Numbered from the stretch's first letter, positions 36,394 to 45,667 are shown. The stretch: 64,000 nt of DNA from Algoriphagus sp. (GCF_030694375.1 NZ_JAUXYL010000005.1:1-64000), one strand, 5' to 3'. Program-made: numbers and translations. Notes: a model not told the origin generated them from the sequence alone.

Positions 36394-38903
36394 TCCAGAA
36401 AGATTGAAGCGCCGGCATTTCCGGAAGGAGTAAAAACACGAAACTTCTCCCCTCCTTTGTGCGGAATTGGGTTGGAATAAATCGCTGAGGACTCGCTTGG
36501 TTCAGACCCATCCTGAGTATATCGAATGACCAATCCCGGTGTCTGCACATTGGCATAAATCATCCCGTCTTTGACCATTACTCCAGATTTTGGAATCCGA
36601 TGATTGAAGCCCCCTCGGAGTTTTTCCAATCGGGGAATCTCTTTTTGTCCGATCAGATTTGCAAAAACATTCCATTCTTCTAGCCTTTTTGTCTTCATTT
36701 CTTCTTCAGATTCCGCATTCGACCATGCAGGATCTCCTACCCAAGCCCGTTCGATGTACCCAAGCATTTTTGGAAAAAGGTAATACTCCAGCATCTCAGG
36801 ACTTTTCACTGTTTCTGTCCATAGTTGCCCTGACACTCCGATGATGTTTTTTTTACCCTCAGGACTCAACTTTGTGAAGGATGCTTGGACTGATGCCCAG
36901 CTCCATTCCTTTCCCTCAATCGTCTGATCATGCGAAAGGTAAAGTTTGCCGGGCACCGTCTTCCAAGCCTGATACATATCGGTCACACCGCTCCAAGTAT
37001 GTCCACGCTCATTCGGGTCCCAATCATAGGCTAAGTCAAAATAGAAATTGGCACTAGAGCAGATCACAACCGGATAGCCGGCATTTGCCAACCTGTAGGC
37101 CATATCCTCTCCTCCCCAGCCTGCCACGGCATTCCAGGCATAGAGTCGCCAATTTTGATCAGCAAACTTAGTATTCGGTACAACGGAATTACCAGAATGA
37201 GTCTGTCCGATTTCCTCCCAACCGCCCATTTCCAAACCATTTTTCTTCAAAATGGAAGCTGCACGACTCCGGAAATAGTCATTCAAATCTTCCAATTTGA
37301 TGTCTGGATTTTTAGCTAGAAAGTCCTTGCAAGTCGGGGAAGCTGTCCACACTCCTCTTGGTACTTCGTCACCTCCGGTATGCCAATTTTTCAGTTCTAC
37401 ACCGGTATTTTGATACATGGCTTTCACTTCGAAAACTAGCTTTTCATAAAAAGCGTAGGTTGATTCCTGGCAGACACAAACCGTATTTCCTCTGAAGTTT
37501 TGGGCAGAAAGGTACTTGCTCTGATCATCATTCTCGGCCAATCGATACTGTAAGGCCTCGGAGGTTTTTCCGGTTTTTAGCAATTTGCTGTAGCGACTTT
37601 CCATCGCTAATATGGCCGCTCTGGAATGTGCCGGCACACCAAATTCAGGAATGACTTCAATTTGAAGCCCTTTTGCGTAAGCTAAAATTTCCTGAAAATC
37701 CGAAACTGTATAAAACCCAGATCCAGCTTGACTTTTTTTAGGATCAGCTCCCGAGGAATAATAAGGCCACAAAAAATCCGATTCATCTTCAGAAAATCCT
37801 CTTTTACTTCCAAACTCAGTTAATTCCGGCAGACCCGGAATTTGCAATCTCCATCCCTCATCGTTAGCCAAATTGAAGTGAAAGACATTGAGTTTGTAAA
37901 TGGACATCAAATCCAATAGCTTCAAAATTTGGGATTTGGGTTGAAAATTACGGGCCACATCTAGGAAAAACCCCCGATAGTTATAGGCAGGATAATCCTC
38001 AATCTCCACCTGCGGAAGAATGAATTCATCAGTTATCCGTGTTGAAAAATCAGCAGGCATCATCGCCAAGAAAGACTGAACCCCATACATTGCCCCCTTT
38101 GGTGAAGAAGCAGAGATAAAGACTAATCGTTTTGCTATGGAAATTTTATACCCCTCCACAGGCAATTCTGAAGATTTGACAATCCGGATTTGAATAGGAG
38201 CCTCTGCCCTGTTTACCGTGGGTTTGTACCCTTGCTTTATTGCTAGAAGGAGGAATTTTGAAGCTTCCTCAAATTCCGGAATTCCCACCACGGCCAATCC
38301 TGCATTCTTGATTTTCAGGGTTTCTCCGGTGTATTTCCAAGACTTTGGAGTGGGAAGAAATGGAGGAAGCTGCTCCTTGGGAAGTAAAGACAAGCCTTCA
38401 TTTTGACTGTAAATCCTTGCTGCGGTCGGAATTGGCAGAGGTGTGGAAGCTGCCATCTCTCTAAATTGATCTAGACTTATGGCCTCCACTTGATACTCTT
38501 TTATTTCAAAATGAGTCCCATCTGCATTCTGAAAAATCAACCCCTCGGGGGCGTAGGAATTTTTCAGATAAGGACCTATTGATTGGTAGGTAATGGAGAT
38601 TTCTTCTCCCCGTTTGAAAACGGGACTTAAGTTTTTCCCCTCCAAAACAAAAAAATCTCCTTGCAAGTGTCGGATCTGAAAAGGCTCTGTTTGAACCTGC
38701 GTTTTGATTGAAATGAAAACAGAGTTAAAATAGAGCTTCCAACCTGCATCAAGATCAGATGAGCCAGTATTGGATAAAGTCAGTTTCGCACGGTGAAATT
38801 CCGGGTTTTCAAATTTGTTTTCCAGAATTTCCCACTTGGCATTCACTTGAGCCCAAGATTGGGTATAAAGAAATAGAAGTAATAGCGGCAATACTTTATT
38901 CAT
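36390..38903 (-). CDS. Beta-N-acetylhexosaminidase, GH20, chitobiase type
   Basis: An 837 aa exported glycosidase that removes terminal GlcNAc (or GalNAc) from chitobiose-like or glycan chains. In order: signal peptide (about 1-19), CHB_HEX carbohydrate-binding domain (about 22-150, WEILENKFENPEFHRAKL), GH20b domain (about 180-295), and TIM barrel (about 305-690). The catalytic Asp512-Glu513 pair is in HTGGDEVPRGVW, and a C-terminal chitobiase module contains RYTQDGSEPSESSAIYS. Catalytic residues are complete. It is convergent with the SIS gene. A CHB_HEX domain points to chitin-type oligosaccharides. The motif of its C-terminal module recurs in the 705 aa cytochrome encoded 750 bp away. Confidence 0.94.
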   Translation of the reverse strand: MNKVLPLLLLFLYTQSWAQVNAKWEILENKFENPEFHRAKLTLSNTGSSDLDAGWKLYFNSVFISIKTQVQTEPFQIRHLQGDFFVLEGKNLSPVFKRGEEISITYQSIGPYLKNSYAPEGLIFQNADGTHFEIKEYQVEAISLDQFREMAASTPLPIPTAARIYSQNEGLSLLPKEQLPPFLPTPKSWKYTGETLKIKNAGLAVVGIPEFEEASKFLLLAIKQGYKPTVNRAEAPIQIRIVKSSELPVEGYKISIAKRLVFISASSPKGAMYGVQSFLAMMPADFSTRITDEFILPQVEIEDYPAYNYRGFFLDVARNFQPKSQILKLLDLMSIYKLNVFHFNLANDEGWRLQIPGLPELTEFGSKRGFSEDESDFLWPYYSSGADPKKSQAGSGFYTVSDFQEILAYAKGLQIEVIPEFGVPAHSRAAILAMESRYSKLLKTGKTSEALQYRLAENDDQSKYLSAQNFRGNTVCVCQESTYAFYEKLVFEVKAMYQNTGVELKNWHTGGDEVPRGVWTASPTCKDFLAKNPDIKLEDLNDYFRSRAASILKKNGLEMGGWEEIGQTHSGNSVVPNTKFADQNWRLYAWNAVAGWGGEDMAYRLANAGYPVVICSSANFYFDLAYDWDPNERGHTWSGVTDMYQAWKTVPGKLYLSHDQTIEGKEWSWASVQASFTKLSPEGKKNIIGVSGQLWTETVKSPEMLEYYLFPKMLGYIERAWVGDPAWSNAESEEEMKTKRLEEWNVFANLIGQKEIPRLEKLRGGFNHRIPKSGVMVKDGMIYANVQTPGLVIRYTQDGSEPSESSAIYSNPIPHKGGEKFRVFTPSGNAGASIFLD

Positions 38904-39070
38904 AGACGAGTGAGCTTGGGGCTTGAAAATTAAATATAGCCCTTATCAAAAAAATATACTATCCCCAAAGTAAAGTGCAATCACTTTCCCCATTCTGTTT
39001 TTATCCTAAACAAAAATACCTAGCTTAAACCGTTGAAAAAGCGTTGAAATCGCTTTTGGAAAGCACTTTT

Positions 39071-41281
39071 ATGCAGACAGAGCTTAACCGCAAACCATCC
39101 GTAGTATTTTTTTCAGATATCGTCGGCTACACCCGATTGATGGGACAAGATGAAAATGCTGCCTTTGAGCTAATGAAGCTCAATCTGAAGATCCACCAAG
39201 AGGTACTGGCAAATTACCGGGGAACCATCATCAAAGAGTTGGGGGATGGTATACTCGCCGTTTTTGAAACCGTGCCAGAAGCCCTAAGCGCAAGTCTTGA
39301 AATCCAAAAAATCTGTCTGGCGGAATCAAAATACAAGCTTAGGGTTGGCCTTCAGTCCGGAGAGATAATATTTGATCACGGCGACGTCTTTGGAGATGCT
39401 GTGAATGTCGCTTCAAGAATCCAAAGTGTCGGTGTCCCTTCGAGTATTGTTTTTTCAGATCGGGTTTGTAAGGAGATCGTCCACGATGAATTTTTCCAAA
39501 CGGTCAAAATTGGAAGCTTCAATCTTAAAAATGTTTCCCAGACCATTGAACTTTATTCATTGACAAATCCTCCACTTGAAGTGCCCAAGCGTGCTGAGAT
39601 CCTGAATAATATAAAATATCAGGAAAGTAACCCATGGAAGTCATGGGTAACTATTGGCGGAGTCTTTATCTTGGTTGCCATGCTGATTTACTCTATTTTT
39701 TGGAATGGGGCAGTTTGGGAAAAGGAAAAATCAGTTGCTGTTTTACCCTTTGTAAATCTCAATGGAGGCTCAGAATTGGACTATTTCACAGATGGATTGA
39801 CAGAAAACCTCATCGGTCAAATTTCAAAAATAAATTCCATCAAGACGATTTCTTATTCGACAATGGCGGATTATAAGAATCATAATCTCCCGCTTGATTC
39901 CATTGCAGAAGCACTTCAAGTGACTACCATTCTCAAGGGTACAGTGGAGCAGCTTAACCCTGGGTATCGATTTAAATTGCAATTGATAGATGCAAAAGAA
40001 AATAAAAATATCTGGACAGATGAATATACCAGAGAAGGAACCGATCTAACGCAATTACAAAATGATATAGCAAGGGAAATTGCTAAAATTCTGGATGTGA
40101 ACTTAACCGCTGAGGAATCCATCCAAATCGGTAAGGGAGAAACTTCCAGTGCAGAAGCTTATGACCTGCTCTTCAGAGCAAAAAGTTTATATAACGAAGG
40201 GTTTGGAGATCCTCAATTATTTTTTGATGCTGCAGAATTGTTGAAAAAGGCAATTGCTCTCGATCCTAATTATGCGCTGGCCTATACGCTACTTGCAAAA
40301 ACATACTTCCAAATCGCTTTTGACGAGCCTAACGGCAATTGGTATGATATGAGCCTGGAAATGAGCTCAAAGGCACTTGAACTTGAACCAAAACTTGCAG
40401 AAGGATATAGTGCAAGAGGCATTGTGTATTATGATCTCGGGCAATACACCAAAGCCAAAAATACGTTGGAGACAGCACTCTCCTTTTATCCAAATCTGAG
40501 TGATGCGATTGGAAACTTAGCCACAATTGACTTTGTCCAAGGCAACCTTTTCGAAGCGCTTCAACTCCAAACAAAGTCATCCAATCTCGGTCCCAACTCC
40601 CATTTACCCTATCAAAATATTGGGTGGATATTCAAGATTTTGGGGAAACAAAATGAAGCAAATCAATGGTTTGACAAAAGCCTCGAGATCAGTAAAAACC
40701 CTGTCACTTATGAGTTGAAGGCTAATTCGCTAATAGAACAAGGAAAAAAATCTGAAGCCCTTAAACTTCTGGGGAATATTTCATTACAGGACAGCGCGGA
40801 ATATAATTTACGGGTAGCTGGATCTATCCTTTTTTATTCGGGGGATTATGATTCGGCATTTAAAGTTTGGGATATTTCTATCCGGCGTAACATCAAGGTT
40901 GGCTTTGACAAATACTATAGTACCCCGATCAATTACGCTTACCTCCTTACGAAAAAAGGAGATTCATTACGTGCTGATTCACTCTTAAATGCGGCAGTCC
41001 AAGTAAAAATAGAGGCGATGAGTTTAGGTTCTGAAGATTACTATTTACCCCTTGATATAGCTACTGCCTACGCTGTCAAGGGCCAACCATTCGAAGCTAT
41101 GAAATATCTCCAAATTGCTTATGACAGAGGCTGGCGGGATTACTTTTTCACAGAATTTAATCCTGCATTCGAAAAACTGAGAAGTGACAATCGCTATATC
41201 AAAATACTCAAGAAAATTCGGACAGACATTGATTCTGTAAATCAGAAATTGACATCTACCTCCCTGCAAAGGGATAAATAA
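39071..41281 (+). CDS. Adenylate/guanylate cyclase with TolB-like and TPR domains
   Basis: A 736 aa signalling protein. Residues about 8-165 form a class III nucleotide cyclase domain, with the metal aspartates in FFSDIVGYTRLMG and in IIFDHGDVFGDAVNVASR. A membrane helix lies near 190-208 (VTIGGVFILVAMLIYSIFW). Residues about 215-335 are TolB/FlgO-like (SVAVLPFVNLNGGSELDYFTDG shown in part), and about eight TPRs follow. The cyclase is thus cytoplasmic and the TPR part periplasmic. ATG 39071 is chosen over a TTG at 39044. The gene overlaps the convergent subtilase gene by 26 bp. Whether the cyclase is active is not certain, because only the first metal aspartate and surrounding motifs were checked by eye. 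Confidence 0.87.
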   Translation: MQTELNRKPSVVFFSDIVGYTRLMGQDENAAFELMKLNLKIHQEVLANYRGTIIKELGDGILAVFETVPEALSASLEIQKICLAESKYKLRVGLQSGEIIFDHGDVFGDAVNVASRIQSVGVPSSIVFSDRVCKEIVHDEFFQTVKIGSFNLKNVSQTIELYSLTNPPLEVPKRAEILNNIKYQESNPWKSWVTIGGVFILVAMLIYSIFWNGAVWEKEKSVAVLPFVNLNGGSELDYFTDGLTENLIGQISKINSIKTISYSTMADYKNHNLPLDSIAEALQVTTILKGTVEQLNPGYRFKLQLIDAKENKNIWTDEYTREGTDLTQLQNDIAREIAKILDVNLTAEESIQIGKGETSSAEAYDLLFRAKSLYNEGFGDPQLFFDAAELLKKAIALDPNYALAYTLLAKTYFQIAFDEPNGNWYDMSLEMSSKALELEPKLAEGYSARGIVYYDLGQYTKAKNTLETALSFYPNLSDAIGNLATIDFVQGNLFEALQLQTKSSNLGPNSHLPYQNIGWIFKILGKQNEANQWFDKSLEISKNPVTYELKANSLIEQGKKSEALKLLGNISLQDSAEYNLRVAGSILFYSGDYDSAFKVWDISIRRNIKVGFDKYYSTPINYAYLLTKKGDSLRADSLLNAAVQVKIEAMSLGSEDYYLPLDIATAYAVKGQPFEAMKYLQIAYDRGWRDYFFTEFNPAFEKLRSDNRYIKILKKIRTDIDSVNQKLTSTSLQRDK

Positions 41282-42500
41282 CTCCATTGAATGATTCGTT
41301 TCTAATAGCTGAAGGTATCCCTCCTTTTGAATGAATCAAACCTGCAACCAAAGCTGCTGCCATAGATGTTCCAGACATGGTTGCGTATTGGTTTCCCGGA
41401 AAAGTTGAAAACACATTTTCTCCCGGAGCCATCCAATCGACTGATGGAATACCTAATTTACCATAGGGGCTAAAGGCAGTGAACCCGTTGTAATCAAACG
41501 CATAGGAACCAATTGTGAAAACATTTGGGCCATTGATACAGCCTGGAAAATTTTGGCTGGACTGGTTGGATGAAGTTTGATTATCGACATTGCCTGCCGA
41601 CATTACAACAAAAAGTCCTTTGGCGCCTAAGTCAAGAATCAATTCACTCAACATTGGATCTGAATTGGTACAATTATCCAAAATTTCGGTTCCTAAACTC
41701 ATCAGTACTACGTCTCCACTTTGTCCAAATTTCTCAATATGATCCAGTGCTAAAATCAATTGAGACCAAGATCCTTCTCCATTTTTATCCAATACTTTAA
41801 TGGGAATTATTTCAGCACCGGCGGACATGCCTGTAACTCCCGGAATTCCGCTGCCTTTGCCTGCTGCCAAACCTGCACAGTGAGTTCCGTGCCCAACATA
41901 ATCAACCAAAGGGTTTTCATCTCCATCGACAAATGAGGCAGTCAGCTTTTGACTTTTACTCACATTCAGATCTATATGCCGACTATCTACTCCGGAATCC
42001 ACTATCCAGATACTGGATTTTCTTCCACTATACTTTTGGGAGCCTCCAAGATGTGTGATTGCAGCACTTGCCTTGATGACCGGATTATAAATATCCTCTG
42101 CAGTGGCCGGTTCGCCCTGCATTCGTGCACGAGTTTGCATTCTGGCTCTTGTCTGCATCGTAAAATCCTCAAAAACCCCCTGTACTTCAGGATCTTGACC
42201 TAATTCAAGGACTTGTGCTTCACTCAATACTGCAATAAAACCCACTCCTGCATCTGCAAATTGTTTTTTTGGAGGTACAGAAAGTCCTTTCTCTCTGGCA
42301 AATTCATTCACTCGATTGAGTTTTCTGTCTCTGTTAAACTTGTTTGCACGCTCCTGACTTTCCCGGTTTTCATTGTCTATCCTTGCTTTTCGCACAGGAG
42401 CCTCAAAGGACTCTTTCATCAGGACTACATAGGACTTACCCTGTGAAAAGGCAATTGTTGAAATAAAGAAAAGGCAAAAAGGGATGTATAGGTATTTCAT
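41256..42500 (-). CDS. Secreted S8 subtilisin-like peptidase with duplicated RARMQ linker
   Basis: A 414 aa serine protease. It has a signal peptide (about 1-19) and an inhibitor I9-like propeptide (22-113). A linker carries two RARMQ repeats (118-122 and 124-128), and the subtilase domain starts near residue 160. The triad is Asp168 (WIVDSGVD), His204 (GHGTHCAG) and Ser379 (SGTSMA), with oxyanion Asn304 (SAGNVD). Everything needed for activity is present. The linker sits where propeptide release must occur, so RARMQ may be a processing site; this is inference. It lies downstream of a paralogous lipoprotein subtilase, and its 5' region has been copied twice upstream (42501-42710). Confidence 0.92.
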   Translation of the reverse strand: MKYLYIPFCLFFISTIAFSQGKSYVVLMKESFEAPVRKARIDNENRESQERANKFNRDRKLNRVNEFAREKGLSVPPKKQFADAGVGFIAVLSEAQVLELGQDPEVQGVFEDFTMQTRARMQTRARMQGEPATAEDIYNPVIKASAAITHLGGSQKYSGRKSSIWIVDSGVDSRHIDLNVSKSQKLTASFVDGDENPLVDYVGHGTHCAGLAAGKGSGIPGVTGMSAGAEIIPIKVLDKNGEGSWSQLILALDHIEKFGQSGDVVLMSLGTEILDNCTNSDPMLSELILDLGAKGLFVVMSAGNVDNQTSSNQSSQNFPGCINGPNVFTIGSYAFDYNGFTAFSPYGKLGIPSVDWMAPGENVFSTFPGNQYATMSGTSMAAALVAGLIHSKGGIPSAIRNESFNGVIYPFAGR

Positions 42501-42524
42501 CTGTTTATAAATTGATTTTTTTGG

Positions 42525-42587
42525 TCACATGGAATGCCCTGGATAATCATTCCCCTGTGTGTGAAGTTTTTCTCGTGGGCATTTCAT
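42525..42587 (-). other. Mini-ORF 1 in the subtilase leader (20 codons)
   Basis: Created by duplication of the start region of the downstream subtilase: ATG at 42587, product beginning MKCPREKLHTQG, stop at 42525, 24 nt before the real start codon. It could act as an upstream ORF or be a mere relic. No evidence of translation. Confidence 0.25.
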
Positions 42588-42658
42588 GTGTTTATAATTT
42601 TTTCTTTAAGGCCACATGCCCGCCTGTATTCGGACAGGGAATCTCGCATGGTCGATAA

Positions 42659-42697
42659 TCATTCCAGTGTGAGAAACTCTTCAAATGGGCATTTCAT
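42659..42697 (-). other. Mini-ORF 2 in the subtilase leader (12 codons)
   Basis: Second copy of the duplicated start region: ATG at 42697, product MKCPFEEFLTLE. It shares MKCP with mini-ORF 1 and MK with the subtilase. Same caveats as for mini-ORF 1. Confidence 0.22.
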
Positions 42698-42823
42698 GAA
42701 CTTTTAAATTTTAAAAAGATTAATTTAACTTTTTTAAGATAATGAGCAAAGTTTTAGTAAATGGAACACACCTCTAATTCCTTATTGATTTTGCTATTAC
42801 ACCAAGAGCAACAGCCTAAGTTT

Positions 42824-44203
42824 TTAATATTTAGCAATGGGATAAATTGTATTACCTGGAGGGCCGGTTAATGTTTCATTTGCACTAGGTGGGCCTCCTT
42901 TTAAATGAATAATTCCCGCCACCATTGCCGTAGCCATAGAAGTTCCGGATAATACGGCATATCGATTTCCTGGAAATGTCGAAAATATGACATCTCCGGG
43001 GGCTACATAATCAATAGTAGGTCTTCCAAAATTGGAATACGTAGAAAACGCCGGTGGGTAAAATTGATTTGTAGCAAAATCATAGTTAACGTTTAATGAG
43101 GCCACAGTAAAAACATTTAAGGGATACTCGAAGCAAGCCGGATAAAATCTGGTGGAAGATATACCTGTATTACCAGCCGCCATCACCACATAAATACCCA
43201 AATTGGCTAGTGCTTTGATTTGATCTAATAAATCCCCGTGAAAATTACAATTAGGATTTTGACCTTGGCCAGGAAGAAGATCACCTAGGCTTAAGGTAAC
43301 TATATCACCACTTGCACCTCTATCTCTAATACGGGAAAGTGCTTTTTTAACATTAGTCCAGGTTCCTTCACCATTCCAATTAATGACTTTCAATGAGACA
43401 ATTGGAGCCCCGGGAGAAACTCCATTCATGCCCAATAAATCAGGATTGGAATTGTTATGTGCTCTTCCTCCTATGATCCCTGCAAGGTGAGTTCCATGGC
43501 CAACCAAATCATATAATGGATCTGGCTCGGATTGAACATAAGATTTTGAAAAAAGAGGATCTGCTAGCACATTCAAATCCTGATGATTGATATCCACACC
43601 AGAATCTACAATCCAGACTTTACTTTGAGAGGAAGTGGTATTTGAATTTGGATTGACAAATAAGACACCCATGCTGGTATGTAGATCTTCATCATACTGC
43701 CATTCTTGCATTCTGGCTCTAATATTTTGCAAAACAGGCCCATCACCTTGCATCCTTGCTCTGATATTCTGAATTGAAAAGTTTTGTTGCCCTCTTGAAA
43801 CTTTTCCAGTATTAGACAAGATCTGAAGTGCCACGTCCTCAGATATATCTGAAACAAAAAATCCAGAAAATGTGGTAATAAAAATATCGTCCTCATTTAA
43901 TGTCAAATTAAACTCAGATTTCATATCACTAGTAATCGTGTTTTTTCTGTTCAAAAGCTCCTTTTCATCAATGGCTTTAGTGAAAAAACTCGAGTCTCCT
44001 TCTGAAATTATCGGAGGGTATATATCCTCATTGAGATAAAATAAATATTCTCCTTCTATCAACAAAGCGGAATCAATACCTAGTGGGTTGAGTGGATCAT
44101 CTACGCTTTTTGTGATTTGTTCCTCCCCTTGATTGGACTTATTTGAACCAGTGCAGCTAAACAACAGGAAAGTAAGGACTCCCCAAATCAAAGTATTTCT
44201 CAT
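42824..44203 (-). CDS. S8 subtilisin-like peptidase lipoprotein with duplicated RARMQ linker
   Basis: A 459 aa serine protease anchored as a lipoprotein (LLFSCTGS, Cys17). A propeptide-like region (about 50-140) leads to a linker with two NIRARMQ repeats (RARMQ at 148-152 and 162-166), then the subtilase domain. The triad is Asp200 (WIVDSGVD), His236 (GHGTHLAG) and Ser422 (SGTSMAT), with oxyanion Asn345 (AAGNTG). It is a paralogue of the secreted subtilase encoded 323 bp downstream, but the N-terminal part has diverged strongly. The linker repeats are conserved in kind and place. Both genes face the same way and may be transcribed together. Confidence 0.92.
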   Translation of the reverse strand: MRNTLIWGVLTFLLFSCTGSNKSNQGEEQITKSVDDPLNPLGIDSALLIEGEYLFYLNEDIYPPIISEGDSSFFTKAIDEKELLNRKNTITSDMKSEFNLTLNEDDIFITTFSGFFVSDISEDVALQILSNTGKVSRGQQNFSIQNIRARMQGDGPVLQNIRARMQEWQYDEDLHTSMGVLFVNPNSNTTSSQSKVWIVDSGVDINHQDLNVLADPLFSKSYVQSEPDPLYDLVGHGTHLAGIIGGRAHNNSNPDLLGMNGVSPGAPIVSLKVINWNGEGTWTNVKKALSRIRDRGASGDIVTLSLGDLLPGQGQNPNCNFHGDLLDQIKALANLGIYVVMAAGNTGISSTRFYPACFEYPLNVFTVASLNVNYDFATNQFYPPAFSTYSNFGRPTIDYVAPGDVIFSTFPGNRYAVLSGTSMATAMVAGIIHLKGGPPSANETLTGPPGNTIYPIAKY

Positions 44204-44444
44204 CTCTTTAAAAATTTAATGGTTAAAAATGTATGCTTGGAATAAGACACAATTTACCAAAACAAAACTTTTGAACTTAACTCGATGTAAAAAGATTTTT
44301 GGGATTTTTCGCAAAAAAAACCAAATTAAATTTGGCAAACGCTTATTCTCAGGATAAATTTTAACTTTATTAAATGACACTTTCCTGATTTTTTCAAAGA
44401 AGCTTTTATCTTAGGCAAAACTATTTCACCCGAAAAACCCACCT

Positions 44445-45590
44445 ATGACCATCGATTCACAAGCCAAGGTTTTGAGCAATCGCTACCTTGCCCTCGACGT
44501 ACTCCGGGGAATGACGATTGCATTTATGATAATCGTCAATACGCCCGGGAGTTGGAGTGCACTTTATGCCCCATTGGCACATGCCGACTGGCATGGATTT
44601 ACGCCCACAGATCTGGTATTTCCAACCTTTCTCTTTGTAGTCGGCAATGCCATGAGTTTTGCCATGAAAAAGCTTCAGGAGATCCCCAAGGCGCAGTTTT
44701 ACAAAAAAGTATTCAAGCGAACTTTCCTGATTTTTCTGATCGGCTGGCTGTTGAATGCCTTTCCTTTTTTCGATTACAATGAAGCTGGAGAAATCGTATT
44801 TATCAATCTGACAGAGGTTCGTTTGGTGGGCGTTTTACAGCGAATTGCCTTATGCTACTTCTTTGCTGCCCTGATTCTGTATTGGGGTGGGGAAAAATTA
44901 GGTTGGATTTTCAGCGGACTTGCCTTGATTGCCTATTGGCCAATCATGTACTATTTCGGTGATGCGGGTGACCCCTACAGTCTGACAGGGAACGCCGCCA
45001 TCAAACTGGACAGGATTTTAATCGGAGAAAGCCGCATGTACATGGGCGAAGGGATTCCCTTTGACCCTGAGGGAATTCTCAGTACCCTCACCTCCATCGT
45101 CAATGTCATCGCTGGATATCTAACAGGAAAGATGATCCAACGAAAAGGCAATACCCTTGCCACGATTCAAACACTTTTGGTTTCAGGAATTTTATTGATT
45201 GTACTGAGTTATGCTTGGGACTTGATCTTTCCTATCAATAAAAAAATCTGGACAAGCCCCTATGTCACGCTTACTGTAGGTTGGGATTTGCTGATTTTGG
45301 GTAGTTTAATTTTTATCATCGAGCTTCGTAAGTACACCTCCTGGACGTACTTTTTCCAAGCCTTTGGGAGAAATCCACTGATACTTTATGTTCTTTCAGG
45401 GGTGGTGATCTCTATTCTATCCATGATCCCAATGGGAGAAACTACCCTAAAGGGACAGATTTATTCCAATTTATTTACCAGCTGGCTAAGTCCAAAAAGT
45501 GCTTCTTTCTTATTTGCGATCAGCTATATGCTCCTAATTTGGCTGATTGGACTCTGGATGGACAAACGAAAGATTTATATCAAAGTCTAA
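44445..45590 (+). CDS. NagX-like membrane acyltransferase (HGSNAT/DUF5009 family)
   Basis: A 381 aa integral membrane protein with about ten helices. It begins with the family signature YLALDVLRGMTIAFMIIVNT and TPTDLVFPTFLFVVGNAM. This is the bacterial branch of heparan-alpha-glucosaminide N-acetyltransferase proteins (DUF1624/DUF5009), called NagX where it sits in N-acetylglucosamine utilisation clusters. It is proposed to transport or acetylate amino sugars at the inner membrane. Here it is followed by a long hairpin and an EEP-fold hydrolase gene. Its function in this organism is inferred from the family only. Confidence 0.87.
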   Translation: MTIDSQAKVLSNRYLALDVLRGMTIAFMIIVNTPGSWSALYAPLAHADWHGFTPTDLVFPTFLFVVGNAMSFAMKKLQEIPKAQFYKKVFKRTFLIFLIGWLLNAFPFFDYNEAGEIVFINLTEVRLVGVLQRIALCYFFAALILYWGGEKLGWIFSGLALIAYWPIMYYFGDAGDPYSLTGNAAIKLDRILIGESRMYMGEGIPFDPEGILSTLTSIVNVIAGYLTGKMIQRKGNTLATIQTLLVSGILLIVLSYAWDLIFPINKKIWTSPYVTLTVGWDLLILGSLIFIIELRKYTSWTYFFQAFGRNPLILYVLSGVVISILSMIPMGETTLKGQIYSNLFTSWLSPKSASFLFAISYMLLIWLIGLWMDKRKIYIKV

Positions 45591-45612
45591 AAAAACGATC
45601 CTACTGGAAACC

Positions 45613-45667
45613 AAGCTATTGAAGTAAAATGTAAATTCATTCATCTTTTTACTTCAATAGCTTTTTT
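45613..45667 (+). terminator. Long hairpin with T run directly abutting the next start codon
   Basis: A 17 bp perfect stem, AAGCTATTGAAGTAAAA (45613-45629) with 45647-45663, a 17 nt loop and a T run that ends at 45667. The next base is the A of the ATG at 45668. It looks like an intrinsic terminator for the NagX-like gene, but its position leaves no room for a separate promoter or ribosome site after it. Confidence 0.8.

Larger units (their letters stand above)
42481..42710 (-). repeat. Three tandem copies of the subtilase start region
   Basis: On the minus strand the sequence around the 42500 start codon (TTTATAAACAGATGAAATACC in part) recurs with ATG at 42587 and again at 42697, each followed by AAATGCCC. 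Further upstream parts of the unit are shared too (GATTATC and CATGTGACC/CATGTGGCC). Spacings are 87 and 110 bp; the longer copy contains a small extra palindrome (CCTGTATTCGGACAGG). It fills most of the 323 bp gap between the two subtilase genes. Confidence 0.7.
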
